From Streptomyces koelreuteriae (GTDB lineage: Bacteria > Actinomycetota > Actinomycetes > Streptomycetales > Streptomycetaceae): a stretch of DNA of 64,000 bases. The stretch's first letter is position 1. Every line of letters begins with the position of its first letter. The stretch is from the NCBI RefSeq assembly GCF_018604545.1, contig NZ_CP075896.1, positions 8,060,001 to 8,124,000 on the forward strand, read 5' to 3'. Under the pieces are notes generated by a model. It was not told the origin of the DNA, did no database searches, and saw only the letters and a list, made by a program, of their open reading frames with translations. This document shows, piece by piece, positions 8,170-15,825 of the stretch. Both the position numbers and the translations under genes were made by a program.

Positions 8170-9774
8170 ATGGCGGGACTGGTCGAGGGCGGCAGGGCAA
8201 GCGCTGCCACGACGGGCGGCGCGCAACAGCCGCCGGAACGGTCCCGGGGCGTCCTCGAGCGGCTCGGCGCCGTCGCCGACGCCGTCCTCTACGAGGGCTA
8301 CCTCCTCTACCCCTACCGCCGGTCCTCGGCCAAGAACCGCGTCCGATGGCAGTTCGGGGTGCTCTTCCCCCGGGACTGGGTGGAGGCGGACGGCCCCGTC
8401 GTCCCCGGCGTGTCGGGCTCCGCCGACTCCTGGTACCAGCAGACCGAGTGCCTCATGCGCGTCCGGCGGCCCGGCGACGCCTCCGTCCGCGTGCGGATCC
8501 GCTACCTCCAGACGCAGCGCAAGCAGGTGGAGGACAGCGGCCGGCACCCCGTCGCGTCGCTGCGCACCGACGACGGCACGGTGCATCTGACCTTCGACGA
8601 GGCGGTACCGCGCGAGTGCGAGGTCGTGGTCCCCCTCGACGAGCTCCTCGGCACGGGACGCACCGTTCCCGTGGGCGCCGCGGCCGGCGTGGACGTCGAG
8701 CTGCTGCCCGCGGGCGCCGGGCGGGTGGTGCGGCACCGCGACGAGGTGCGGGCCGAGGCCACCGTCACCGCCGAGCGACTCACCGACGACCTCTGCCGGC
8801 TGCGCGTCCGGACGGCCAACACCGGGACCGCGCCGGAGGGACGGGTCGCACGTGACGAGGCCTTGCGACGCGCCCTCATCGCCACCCACACCCTCATCGG
8901 CGGTGACGGGGTGGAGTTCGTCTCGCTGATCGACCCCCCGGCGGACCTGGCGGCACCCGCGCGCGCGTGCCGCAACGAGTTCACCTTCCCCGTCCTCGGC
9001 GGCACGGCCGAGGACGGCGGAGCCGAGGACGGGGCAGTCGAGGACGCCGGGCACGGGCACCTCCTGCTGTCCGCGCCGATCATCCTGCCCGACCACCCCC
9101 AGGTCGCCCCCGAGAGCCCGGGCGATCTGCACGACGCCGCGGAGATCGACGAGATCCTCACCCTGCGCACCATGCTGCTGACCGACGAGGAGAAGCGCGA
9201 GGCGCGGGCCACCGATCCCAGGGCGGCCGCGATCCTCGACCGGGTCGACACCATGCCGCAGGAGGTCTTCGAACGGCTGCACGGCGCCGTCCGCTCCCTG
9301 GCACCGGTCGCCGCCCCGGCACTGGCCGCCCCGGCACCGGTCGCCCCTGCGGCGGCCGCAGCCGCGGCCGCCGAACGCCCCGCCTGGTGGCAGGAGGGCG
9401 CCGACGACGGTCTCTCGCCGACCACCGACACCGTGCTCGTCGACGGCGTGCCCCTCGGCGGCGGCAGCCGCGTCCGGCTCCGCCCCCGCGTACGGGGCGC
9501 CGACGCGCAGGACATGTTCCTGGCCGGCCGGACCGCCGAGGTCGCCGCCGTCTTCCACGACGTGGACGGCAGCGTGCACCTCGCCGTCACCCTCGACGAC
9601 GACCCCGCGGCCGAACTGCACACCTGGTACGGCCGCTTCCACTACTTCCGGCCCGACGAGCTCGAACCGCTCGCGCCCGCCGGAACCCCGGACGAGCCGT
9701 CGGCACCGGCTCCCGCCGCGGCACCAGCGCGGCACACGACCGACTCCGAGACCCCCGCAGCGGAGGCCGACTGA
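8170..9774 (+). CDS. Conserved hydrogenase-operon protein of unknown function (534 aa)
   Basis: This is the first gene of the structural hydrogenase operon, with a strong GAGGAGG ribosome site; its stop is 1 bp before the small-subunit ATG. I see no recognised enzyme motif and no signal peptide. The N-terminal ~330 residues look like beta-rich globular sequence (LLYPYRRSSAKNRVRWQFG near residue 40; QTECLMRVRRP). A helical stretch (EIDEILTLRTMLLTDEEKRE) follows near 320-345, then an Ala/Pro-rich linker at about 380-405. The last ~110 residues form a separate SH3-like beta domain (VRLRPRVRGADAQDMFLAGR, then WYGRFHYFRPDELEPL). Tight coupling suggests it binds or assembles the hydrogenase; this is inferred from position. 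I know it only as a family that recurs beside actinobacterial group 1h hydrogenases. Confidence 0.85.
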   Translation: MAGLVEGGRASAATTGGAQQPPERSRGVLERLGAVADAVLYEGYLLYPYRRSSAKNRVRWQFGVLFPRDWVEADGPVVPGVSGSADSWYQQTECLMRVRRPGDASVRVRIRYLQTQRKQVEDSGRHPVASLRTDDGTVHLTFDEAVPRECEVVVPLDELLGTGRTVPVGAAAGVDVELLPAGAGRVVRHRDEVRAEATVTAERLTDDLCRLRVRTANTGTAPEGRVARDEALRRALIATHTLIGGDGVEFVSLIDPPADLAAPARACRNEFTFPVLGGTAEDGGAEDGAVEDAGHGHLLLSAPIILPDHPQVAPESPGDLHDAAEIDEILTLRTMLLTDEEKREARATDPRAAAILDRVDTMPQEVFERLHGAVRSLAPVAAPALAAPAPVAPAAAAAAAAERPAWWQEGADDGLSPTTDTVLVDGVPLGGGSRVRLRPRVRGADAQDMFLAGRTAEVAAVFHDVDGSVHLAVTLDDDPAAELHTWYGRFHYFRPDELEPLAPAGTPDEPSAPAPAAAPARHTTDSETPAAEAD

Positions 9775-9775
9775 C

Positions 9776-10867
9776 ATGACAACGAACAGCGGTACAGCCG
9801 AGGTCAGCAAGGAACCCGATCGCGCCGAGGACCGTCAGGGCATCGACGAGATCACCATCCTCTGGATCTCCGAAGGCATGAGCTGCGACGGCGACACCGT
9901 CTCGCTGACCGCCGCCGACCAGCCCTCCATCGAGGACCTGGTGCTCGGCCTGATCCCGGGCCTGCCGAAGGTGAACCTGGTCAACAAGGTGCTCTCCCCG
10001 AGCCTGGGCGGCGAGGACTTCCTCGCCCCCTACCGGGCCGCCGTACGCGGCGAACTCGCCCCGTTCATCCTCGTCATCGAGGGCTCGGTCCCCAACCAGA
10101 ACATCATCGAGGGCGACGGCTACTGGACGTCCTTCGGCAACGACCCGGAGACCGGCGAGCCGCAGCCCCTGAACTGGTGGATCGACCAACTGGCCCCCAA
10201 GGCCTGGGCCGTGGTGGCCGCCGGCACCTGCGCCACCTTCGGCGGCATCCACGCCATGTCCGGCAACCCCACCGGCTGCATGGGCCTCGCCGACTACCTG
10301 GGCTGGGACTACACCTCGCAGGGCGGGCTGCCCATCGTCAACGTGCCCGGCTGCCCGATCCAGCCCGAGAACTTCATGGAGACCCTGGTCTGGGTCCTCT
10401 ACCACGCGGCCGGTTCCGCACCCCCGCCGCCGCTGGACCACATGCTGCGCCCGCAGTGGCTCTTCGGGAAGACGGTCCACGAGGGCTGCGACCGCGGCTC
10501 GTACTACGAGCAGGCCAGCTTCGCCAAGGACTACAACTCGCCCAAGTGCCTGGTCAAAACGGGCTGTTGGGGGCCGGTCGTCAACTGCAACGTGCCCAAG
10601 CGCGGCTGGATGGCCGGCATCGGCGGCTGCCCGAACGTCGGCGGCATCTGCATCGGATGCACGATGCCCGGCTTCCCCGACGCGTTCATGCCGTTCATGG
10701 ACGAGCCTCCGGGCAGCACCCTGTCGTCCATGGTCATCAAGCCCTACGGATCCGTCATCCGCCGGCTGCGCGGCGTGACCAACGAGCTCGTCAACCACGA
10801 GCCCAGATGGCGCCACAACAAGCGCAAGCTGACCAGCGGCTACGACCCGCACTGGCGGTCCTCGTGA
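9776..10867 (+). CDS. hhyS: [NiFe] hydrogenase small subunit, group 1h (actinobacterial-type)
   Basis: The 363-aa protein is the Fe-S electron-transfer subunit. It has no twin-arginine signal, so the enzyme should face the cytoplasm. The proximal-cluster motif reads WISEGMSCDGDT, with Asp residues where canonical small subunits have a second Cys. Further ligands are seen in AGTCATFGG, VPGCPIQPENF, HEGCDRGSYYEQ, KCLVKTGCWGPVVNC and IGGCPNVGGICIGC, giving three Fe-S clusters as in oxygen-insensitive enzymes of this group. The start is ATG 1 bp after the preceding stop, and the large subunit follows after 61 bp. Group 1h enzymes (Hhy; Cupriavidus necator actinobacterial hydrogenase) are known to oxidise H2 at low levels in air. 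Confidence 0.93.
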   Translation: MTTNSGTAEVSKEPDRAEDRQGIDEITILWISEGMSCDGDTVSLTAADQPSIEDLVLGLIPGLPKVNLVNKVLSPSLGGEDFLAPYRAAVRGELAPFILVIEGSVPNQNIIEGDGYWTSFGNDPETGEPQPLNWWIDQLAPKAWAVVAAGTCATFGGIHAMSGNPTGCMGLADYLGWDYTSQGGLPIVNVPGCPIQPENFMETLVWVLYHAAGSAPPPPLDHMLRPQWLFGKTVHEGCDRGSYYEQASFAKDYNSPKCLVKTGCWGPVVNCNVPKRGWMAGIGGCPNVGGICIGCTMPGFPDAFMPFMDEPPGSTLSSMVIKPYGSVIRRLRGVTNELVNHEPRWRHNKRKLTSGYDPHWRSS

Positions 10868-10928
10868 CGCCCGGCACCCACCGCACCACCCACCCCCACA
10901 CCACCGACAGCGAGGGGCAGTACCACAG

Positions 10929-12722
10929 ATGACGACCACCGAGGCCCGGCCCACGGAGCGCAAGCCGCCCCAACTCGTGGACATGTCCTGGGATCCGATC
11001 ACCCGGATCATCGGGAACCTGGGCATCTACACGAAGATCGACTTCGCCAACCGGGAAGTCGTGGAATGCCACAGCACCTCGTCGCTGTTCCGCGGCTACT
11101 CGGTGTTCATGAAGGGCAAGGACCCGCGCGACGCGGGCTTCATCACGTCCCGGATCTGCGGCATCTGCGGCGACAACCACACCACCTGCTCCGACTACGC
11201 CCAGCAGATGGCCTACGGCGTGAAACCGCCCCCGCTCGCCGAGCACATCGTCAACCTCGGCGAAGCGGCGGAGTACATCTTCGATCACACGATCTTCCAG
11301 GACAACCTGGTCTTCGTGGACTTCTGCGAGGCGATGGTCAAGGCCACCACCCCCAGTGTGCTGGCCCGCGCCGAACGCACCGAGGCGCCCCGCGGCGAGA
11401 CCCACGGCTACCGCACGATCGCCGACATCATGCGCGCCTTCAACCCCTTCGAGGGCGAGGTCTACAAGGAGGCCCTGAAGGTCAGCCGGATCACCCGCGA
11501 GATGTTCTGTCTCATGGAGGGGCGGCACGTCCACCCCTCCACGCTGTACCCGGGCGGTGTCGGCACGATGCCGCAGCCGACCGCCTTCACCGACTACCTC
11601 AGCCGGCTCATGCGGGTCATCGACTTCGTGAAGAAGTCCGTCGCCATGAACGACGACGTCTTCGACTTCTTCTACGAGGCGATGCCCGGCTACGAGGAGG
11701 TCGGCCGCCGCCGCACCCTGCTGGGCTGCTGGGGCGCCTTCCAGAACCCCGCGACCGTCGACTACCGCTACGAGACGATGAACTCCTGGGGCAAGGACAT
11801 GTACGTCACCCCCGGCATCATCGTCGACGGCGAACTGGTCACCAACAACCTCGTCGACATCAACCTCGGCCTGCGCATCATGCTGGGCAGCTCGTACTAC
11901 GAGGACTGGGTCAACGAATCGCCCTTCGTCACGCACGACCCGCTCGGCAACCCCGTCGACATGCGCCACCCGTGGAACCAGACGACCGTCCCGGTGCCGC
12001 AGAAGCGCGACTTCGACGACAAGTACAGCTGGGTCATGAGCCCGCGCTGGTACGACAAGCGGACCGACGCGCACCTCGCCCTCGACACCGGCGGCGGCCC
12101 GCTCGCCCGCCTGTGGTCGACCGCGCTGAGCGGCATCGTCGACACCCCGTACGTCAAGTCCACCGGCCACAGCGTGCGCATCTCGCTGCCCAAGGGCGAG
12201 TCGCTGCCGGAGACCACTCTGGAGTGGCGCATCCCGAAGTGGAGCAACACCATCGAGCGCGACCGCGCCCGGCCGTACTTCGTCGCGTACGCGGCCGCGA
12301 TGGCCCTCCAGTTCCTGGAGGAGGCCATGGGGATGGTGCGCGCGGGCGAGACCAAGGTGTTCGAGAACTACGAGGTGCCCGACGAGGCGATCGGCTGCGG
12401 CTTCCACGAGGCGGTGCGCGGCGTCCTCTCCCACCACCTGGTGATCAAGGACAAGAAGATCGCCAACTACCACCCCTACCCGCCCACCCCGTGGAACGCC
12501 AGCCCCCGCGACATCTACGGCACCCCCGGGCCGTACGAGGACGCCGTCCAGGGCCAGCCCATCTTCGAGGAGAACGGGCCGGACGAGTTCAAGGGCGTCG
12601 ACATCATGCGCACCGTCCGCAGCTTCGACCCCTGTCTGCCGTGCGGTGTGCACATGTACGTCGGCAAGGGCAAGACGCTGACCACCCTGCACTCGCCGAC
12701 CTACGGGGCGAACCATGGCTGA
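10929..12722 (+). CDS. hhyL: [NiFe] hydrogenase large subunit, group 1h
   Basis: The 597-aa protein carries both active-site Cys pairs. N-terminal RICGICGDNH is at residues 75-84 (Cys77 and Cys80). C-terminal FDPCLPCGVH lies just before residue 576 and is followed by a 22-residue tail that the maturation protease should remove after the His. These four Cys hold the Ni-Fe(CN)2CO centre that splits H2. The downstream NifU-like gene starts 8 bp before this stop, showing translational coupling. All maturation factors needed for the metal centre are encoded in the same locus. Confidence 0.95.
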   Translation: MTTTEARPTERKPPQLVDMSWDPITRIIGNLGIYTKIDFANREVVECHSTSSLFRGYSVFMKGKDPRDAGFITSRICGICGDNHTTCSDYAQQMAYGVKPPPLAEHIVNLGEAAEYIFDHTIFQDNLVFVDFCEAMVKATTPSVLARAERTEAPRGETHGYRTIADIMRAFNPFEGEVYKEALKVSRITREMFCLMEGRHVHPSTLYPGGVGTMPQPTAFTDYLSRLMRVIDFVKKSVAMNDDVFDFFYEAMPGYEEVGRRRTLLGCWGAFQNPATVDYRYETMNSWGKDMYVTPGIIVDGELVTNNLVDINLGLRIMLGSSYYEDWVNESPFVTHDPLGNPVDMRHPWNQTTVPVPQKRDFDDKYSWVMSPRWYDKRTDAHLALDTGGGPLARLWSTALSGIVDTPYVKSTGHSVRISLPKGESLPETTLEWRIPKWSNTIERDRARPYFVAYAAAMALQFLEEAMGMVRAGETKVFENYEVPDEAIGCGFHEAVRGVLSHHLVIKDKKIANYHPYPPTPWNASPRDIYGTPGPYEDAVQGQPIFEENGPDEFKGVDIMRTVRSFDPCLPCGVHMYVGKGKTLTTLHSPTYGANHG

Positions 12723-13266
12723 GGCCGCCGGAGCGCGGCTGGCCGACCCGGAGGTGGAGGCCCGGCTCGCCCGGCTCGACGACCTGCTGGAAGGCCTGGA
12801 GTCCGCGCCCGGCCCCACCACCCGCTCCGCCACCGAGGCGGTAGCGCTCCTGACCGAGGTCTACGGCGAGGCACTGGCCCGCGTCATGGACCACGCGGAC
12901 GGGACGCTGGCCGGGAACCTGGCCGGAGACGAACTGCTGGGCCATCTGCTGGTCCTGCACGACATCCACCCCGAGCCCGCCGAGCGCCGGGCGGCCCGTG
13001 CCGTAGAGCGGCTGCGGCCCGCCGTCCAGGAGCGCGGCGGCGACGTGGAGTGGGCCGGGGTGGAGGGGCGGGTCGGCCGGGTGCGCCTGACGTCGGGCGG
13101 CGGATGCGGCTCCGGCTGCGGCGGCGGAGGATCCGAGGTCACCGACGCGGTCCGGGCCGCGGTCCTCGCCGTGGCTCCCGAGCTGACGGCGGTGGAACCA
13201 CTGCCGAGCACGCCGGCCCCCGCGTTCGTACCGCTGACCACCCTGACGACCCGGGACGCGCGGTGA
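12715..13266 (+). CDS. NifU-like hydrogenase-operon protein
   Basis: The 183-aa protein overlaps the large-subunit gene by 8 bp. Residues 1-75 are helical and highly charged. Residues about 80-165 resemble a NifU C-terminal domain: an alpha/beta segment, then a glycine-rich loop GGGCGSGCGGGG near 128-139 in place of the usual CxxC cluster-binding loop, then EVTDAVRAAVLAVAPEL. NifU-type domains carry Fe-S clusters for delivery to apoproteins, so a role in loading the small subunit's clusters is plausible. The spacing CGSGC is unusual for NifU (two cysteines separated by three residues), so function is less certain than family. The next gene overlaps its stop as GTGA. Confidence 0.75.
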   Translation: MAEAAGARLADPEVEARLARLDDLLEGLESAPGPTTRSATEAVALLTEVYGEALARVMDHADGTLAGNLAGDELLGHLLVLHDIHPEPAERRAARAVERLRPAVQERGGDVEWAGVEGRVGRVRLTSGGGCGSGCGGGGSEVTDAVRAAVLAVAPELTAVEPLPSTPAPAFVPLTTLTTRDAR

Positions 13267-13859
13267 CCACCGACGGGGCACTGGCCCGCCTCATCCGCTC
13301 CTCGGCCGACCGCACGGCGGCGGCCGCGGAGGAGGTGTGCGACCTGTGCGCCGCGCCCCTCGCCGACGAGCACGCCCATCTGCACGACGCCGGGCAGGAT
13401 GAGGTGCGCTGCGCCTGCCGGCCCTGCTCGGTGCTGTTCGCCGAGGCCGGGGCGGGCGACGGCCAGTACCGGCTCGTGCCCCGGCGCCGAATCCGGCTGC
13501 CGCATGTCGACACGGCGGTCCTGGGCGTACCGGTCGGTCTGGTCTTCTTCGTCCCCCGGGCGGACGGCACCGTCACCGCGCAGGGCCCGAGCCCGGCGGG
13601 GGCCATGCGCTGGGAGGTGGACGCGGCGGCCTGGCGGGAACTGGCCGGGACGGTTCCGGAGCTCGCCACCGTGGAACCCGAGGTGGAGGCCCTGCTGGTC
13701 AACACCGTCCACGGTCTCGACCACCACTGGATCGTGCCGGTCGACGACTGCTACCGGATGGTCGCCGTCGTACGACGGGAGTGGCGCGGCCTGTCCGGCG
13801 GAGGCCGGATCTGGCCGGTCGTCGAGCAGTTCTTCGAGGACCTCACCGAGCGGCCATGA
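13263..13859 (+). CDS. DUF5947-type hydrogenase-operon protein with zinc-finger-like N-terminus
   Basis: The start is GTG 13263, overlapping the preceding TGA, giving 198 aa. Upstream in-frame sequence is arginine-rich and lies antiphase to the real NifU-like gene, so it is not coding. The N-terminus holds two Cys pairs (CDLC near residue 24 and CACRPC near 49), likely a zinc or Fe-S knuckle. The remainder is a mixed alpha/beta domain with conserved aromatic and His residues (LVPRRRIRLPHVD; HGLDHHWIVPVDDCYRMV; WPVVEQFFEDL). This resembles the uncharacterised DUF5947 family, which I associate with actinobacterial hydrogenase loci. Role unknown; a cofactor-insertion or electron-transfer partner is possible from its position. 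Confidence 0.75.
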   Translation: MTTDGALARLIRSSADRTAAAAEEVCDLCAAPLADEHAHLHDAGQDEVRCACRPCSVLFAEAGAGDGQYRLVPRRRIRLPHVDTAVLGVPVGLVFFVPRADGTVTAQGPSPAGAMRWEVDAAAWRELAGTVPELATVEPEVEALLVNTVHGLDHHWIVPVDDCYRMVAVVRREWRGLSGGGRIWPVVEQFFEDLTERP

Positions 13860-13901
13860 GCACGCACTCCGAAGGTCGGAGGCGAGGAAGGAGAACACCC
13901 C

Positions 13902-14108
13902 ATGGGCAGCATCAGAGTGGGCCGGCCCCAGGCGAAGCCCGACACCCCCGGGCATGTCGCCGGACTGCACCAGGGCAACAAGGGACGGTACGCGGAGCAG
14001 AAGGGCCACCACGAGGACGGCACCGCCGACGCGCGCCGCTCCACGGGGATCCACTGGAAGCGGCATGACGCCCTCGTGGAGAGCATGCCGAACATCTCGC
14101 CGGGATGA
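13902..14108 (+). CDS. Small hydrophilic protein of unknown function in hydrogenase operon
   Basis: The 68-aa ORF has a good ribosome site (GAAGGAGAACACCCC then ATG) and lies between two hydrogenase-operon genes with 42- and 34-bp gaps. The product is hydrophilic, rich in Gly, His, Lys and Arg, with a conserved-looking HIS/TRP segment (STGIHWKRHDALVE) near its end and no membrane helix or Cys. I do not recognise the family. The ribosome site, the position and the absence of any competing gene support it as real; it may be a small assembly or scaffold factor, which is speculation. Confidence 0.6.
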   Translation: MGSIRVGRPQAKPDTPGHVAGLHQGNKGRYAEQKGHHEDGTADARRSTGIHWKRHDALVESMPNISPG

Positions 14109-14142
14109 GAGCCGTTCCCGGACGGAGCAGGGAGTCGTCGCA

Positions 14143-14340
14143 ATGAAGGTCAAACGAGCACGCAGACCCGTCGCCCGCAGACGCGACGGGATGAGCGGAC
14201 AGCGGGTGCTGAAGGCCGAGGCCGTCCTGGTGGGCGGTGCGGTGCTGGCCCTGCTGTGCTGGGAGTGGCCCAGCCTGAGGCGGGAGGCCCGGATCTGGCG
14301 GATGTCCGGCGGGCTCCGCGCGGGCAAACGGTATCCGTGA
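14143..14340 (+). CDS. Small single-span membrane protein in hydrogenase operon (DUF6893-like)
   Basis: The 65-aa protein begins at ATG 14143, with a GGGAG ribosome site upstream. Residues 1-27 are strongly basic, followed by a single hydrophobic helix (AVLVGGAVLALLCWEW, about 30-45), then a basic tail. This suggests a small membrane protein, probably N-in, although the basic residues on both sides make orientation uncertain. It resembles very small proteins annotated DUF6893 near actinobacterial hydrogenases. HypA follows 7 bp later. As the structural subunits have no membrane segment, this protein could tether the complex to the membrane; that is inference. Confidence 0.6.
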   Translation: MKVKRARRPVARRRDGMSGQRVLKAEAVLVGGAVLALLCWEWPSLRREARIWRMSGGLRAGKRYP

Positions 14341-14347
14341 GCCGGCC

Positions 14348-14704
14348 GTGCACGAGCTGTCGATCGCGACCGCGATCATCGAGCGGGCCGACGAGCTGGC
14401 CCGGGCGGACGGGACGGACGCCGTCTCGACCGTGACCGTCCGGGTCGGCGAGCTGGCGGGCGTCGTCCCCGACGCCCTCGGTTTCGCCTTCGAGGTGGCC
14501 CGCGACGGCACCGCCCTCGCGGGGGCCCGGCTCGTCGTCGAGCAGGTCCCCGGGCAGGCCTGGTGCGGCCCGTGCGCCGAGGAGTTCCCGGTGGGCATGC
14601 CCCCGTTCTTCTGGTGCCCGCGCTGCGACCAGCCCTCCAGCGACCTGCGCAGCGGCCGGGAACTGGAGATCACGGGCATCGAGCCCGCACCGGCCTCGGC
14701 ATAG
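14348..14704 (+). CDS. hypA: HypA, hydrogenase nickel-insertion/zinc protein
   Basis: The 118-aa protein starts at GTG and has the invariant N-terminus (M/V)HELSIA, whose His binds nickel. The zinc site is made by CGPC near residue 76 and CPRC near 96. With HypB it delivers nickel to the large subunit. It is the last gene of the rightward arm, and a perfect hairpin follows 2 bp after its stop. The rest of the hyp set is on the opposite strand, so this maturation factor has been separated from its usual neighbours and joined to the structural operon. Confidence 0.95.
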   Translation: MHELSIATAIIERADELARADGTDAVSTVTVRVGELAGVVPDALGFAFEVARDGTALAGARLVVEQVPGQAWCGPCAEEFPVGMPPFFWCPRCDQPSSDLRSGRELEITGIEPAPASA

Positions 14705-14705
14705 C

Positions 14706-14746
14706 GCGCGTGGGCCCCGCCGAGACCTTCGGCGGGGCCCACGCGC
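14706..14746. terminator. Perfect hairpin between convergent hypA and hypE
   Basis: Bases 14706-14723 pair perfectly with 14729-14746, giving an 18-bp GC-rich stem with a 5-nt loop (GACCT). It lies between the hypA stop (14704) and the hypE stop (14755) of two convergent operons, so it can serve as a bidirectional terminator. There is no U-tract, as is common in Streptomyces. Confidence 0.85.
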
Positions 14747-14754
14747 ATGCCCGG

Positions 14755-15825
14755 TCAGCAGATGCGCGGCAACTGCTCGCCGAGCGGCAGATCCACCACC
14801 CGTGTCCCGCCCAGACCGGTGGCGACCACCACCATCCCGGGGTGCTCGGCGACGCACTCGCCGATGACCGTGGCCCCGGCGCCCTGCGGATGGGCCCGCA
14901 TCGTCGCGAGCACCTCGTCCGCCGACGACGGTGGCACGAAGGCGACCAGCCGGCCCTCGTTGGCGACGTACAGGGGATCAAGCCCGAGGAAGCCGCAGGC
15001 GTTCGCCACGGCGTCCGGCACCGGAACGGCCCGCTCCTGGAGCCGGACCCCGGTCCCGGAGGCGCGGGCGATCTCGTTGAGGGACGCCGCGAGGCCACCC
15101 CGGGTGGGGTCGCGCAGCACATGGATGTCCGGGGTGACGGCCAGCATCGCCGCCACCAGATCCGCCAGCGGCGCGGTGTCGCTGGCGATCTCGACCCCGA
15201 ACTCCAGCCCCTCCCGCACACTCATGATCGCCACCCCGTGCAGACCGATCGGCCCGCTGACGATCACGGCATCACCGGGCCGCGCGCGCTGCGGCCGGAT
15301 GTCCACCCCGTCGGGCACGAGCCCCACCCCGGCCGTGGTCACATACACCCCGTCGCCGTGCCCGGACTCGACGACCTTGGTGTCACCGGTGGCGATGGTG
15401 ACCCCGGCAGCCTCGGCCGCAGCCCCCATGGCGCGCGCGATCCGTCCGACGACGCTCAGCTCCACGCCCTCCTCCAGCACGAAGGCTGCGGAGAGGTAGG
15501 CCGGCCGGGCGCCGCTCATCGCGAGATCGTTGACCGTGCCGTTGACCGCGAGGTCACCCAGGCTGCCGCCCGGGAAGAACAGCGGCCTGACCACGTAGGA
15601 GTCGGTGGAGAACGCCAGCCGCGCGCCGCCCAGTTCGAGGACGGCGGAGTCGGCGAGAGCAGCCAGCGTGGCGTTGCCGTAGGCGGGGACGAAGACCTGC
15701 TCCATCAGCTCCGCCGACAGCGCGCCTCCGCCGCCGTGGCCCATCACCACCACCGGCTGGTCGCGCAGGGGAGCGGGGCAGGTCCAGTTCGCCGGGTCGA
15801 CGGTGTCCGCGAGTTGTTCAGGCAA
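14755..15825 (-). CDS. hypE: HypE, carbamoyl dehydratase (cyanide-ligand synthesis)
   Basis: The 356-aa protein ends in PRIC; the C-terminal Cys is the residue that HypF carbamoylates and HypE dehydrates to thiocyanate, the source of the CN ligands. The PurM-like ATP-binding fold is seen in GHGGGGALSAELM (residues 29-41), STDSYVVRPLFFPGG and NGTVNDLAMSGA. The start is TTG 15825, overlapping the hypD stop by 8 bp; I found no ATG or GTG in frame that would keep the conserved N-terminus. Terminal gene of the leftward hyp operon. Confidence 0.94.
   Translation of the reverse strand: MPEQLADTVDPANWTCPAPLRDQPVVVMGHGGGGALSAELMEQVFVPAYGNATLAALADSAVLELGGARLAFSTDSYVVRPLFFPGGSLGDLAVNGTVNDLAMSGARPAYLSAAFVLEEGVELSVVGRIARAMGAAAEAAGVTIATGDTKVVESGHGDGVYVTTAGVGLVPDGVDIRPQRARPGDAVIVSGPIGLHGVAIMSVREGLEFGVEIASDTAPLADLVAAMLAVTPDIHVLRDPTRGGLAASLNEIARASGTGVRLQERAVPVPDAVANACGFLGLDPLYVANEGRLVAFVPPSSADEVLATMRAHPQGAGATVIGECVAEHPGMVVVATGLGGTRVVDLPLGEQLPRIC

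Noticed and set aside
6218..8590. Plus-strand open frame across the malic enzyme (790 codons)
   Set aside because: It is the complement shadow of the malic enzyme, whose protein motifs are unmistakable; the translated frame has no domain signature.
10791..12833. Minus-strand open frame opposite the hydrogenase large subunit
   Set aside because: Compositionally biased shadow of hhyL with no ribosome site and no recognisable domain.
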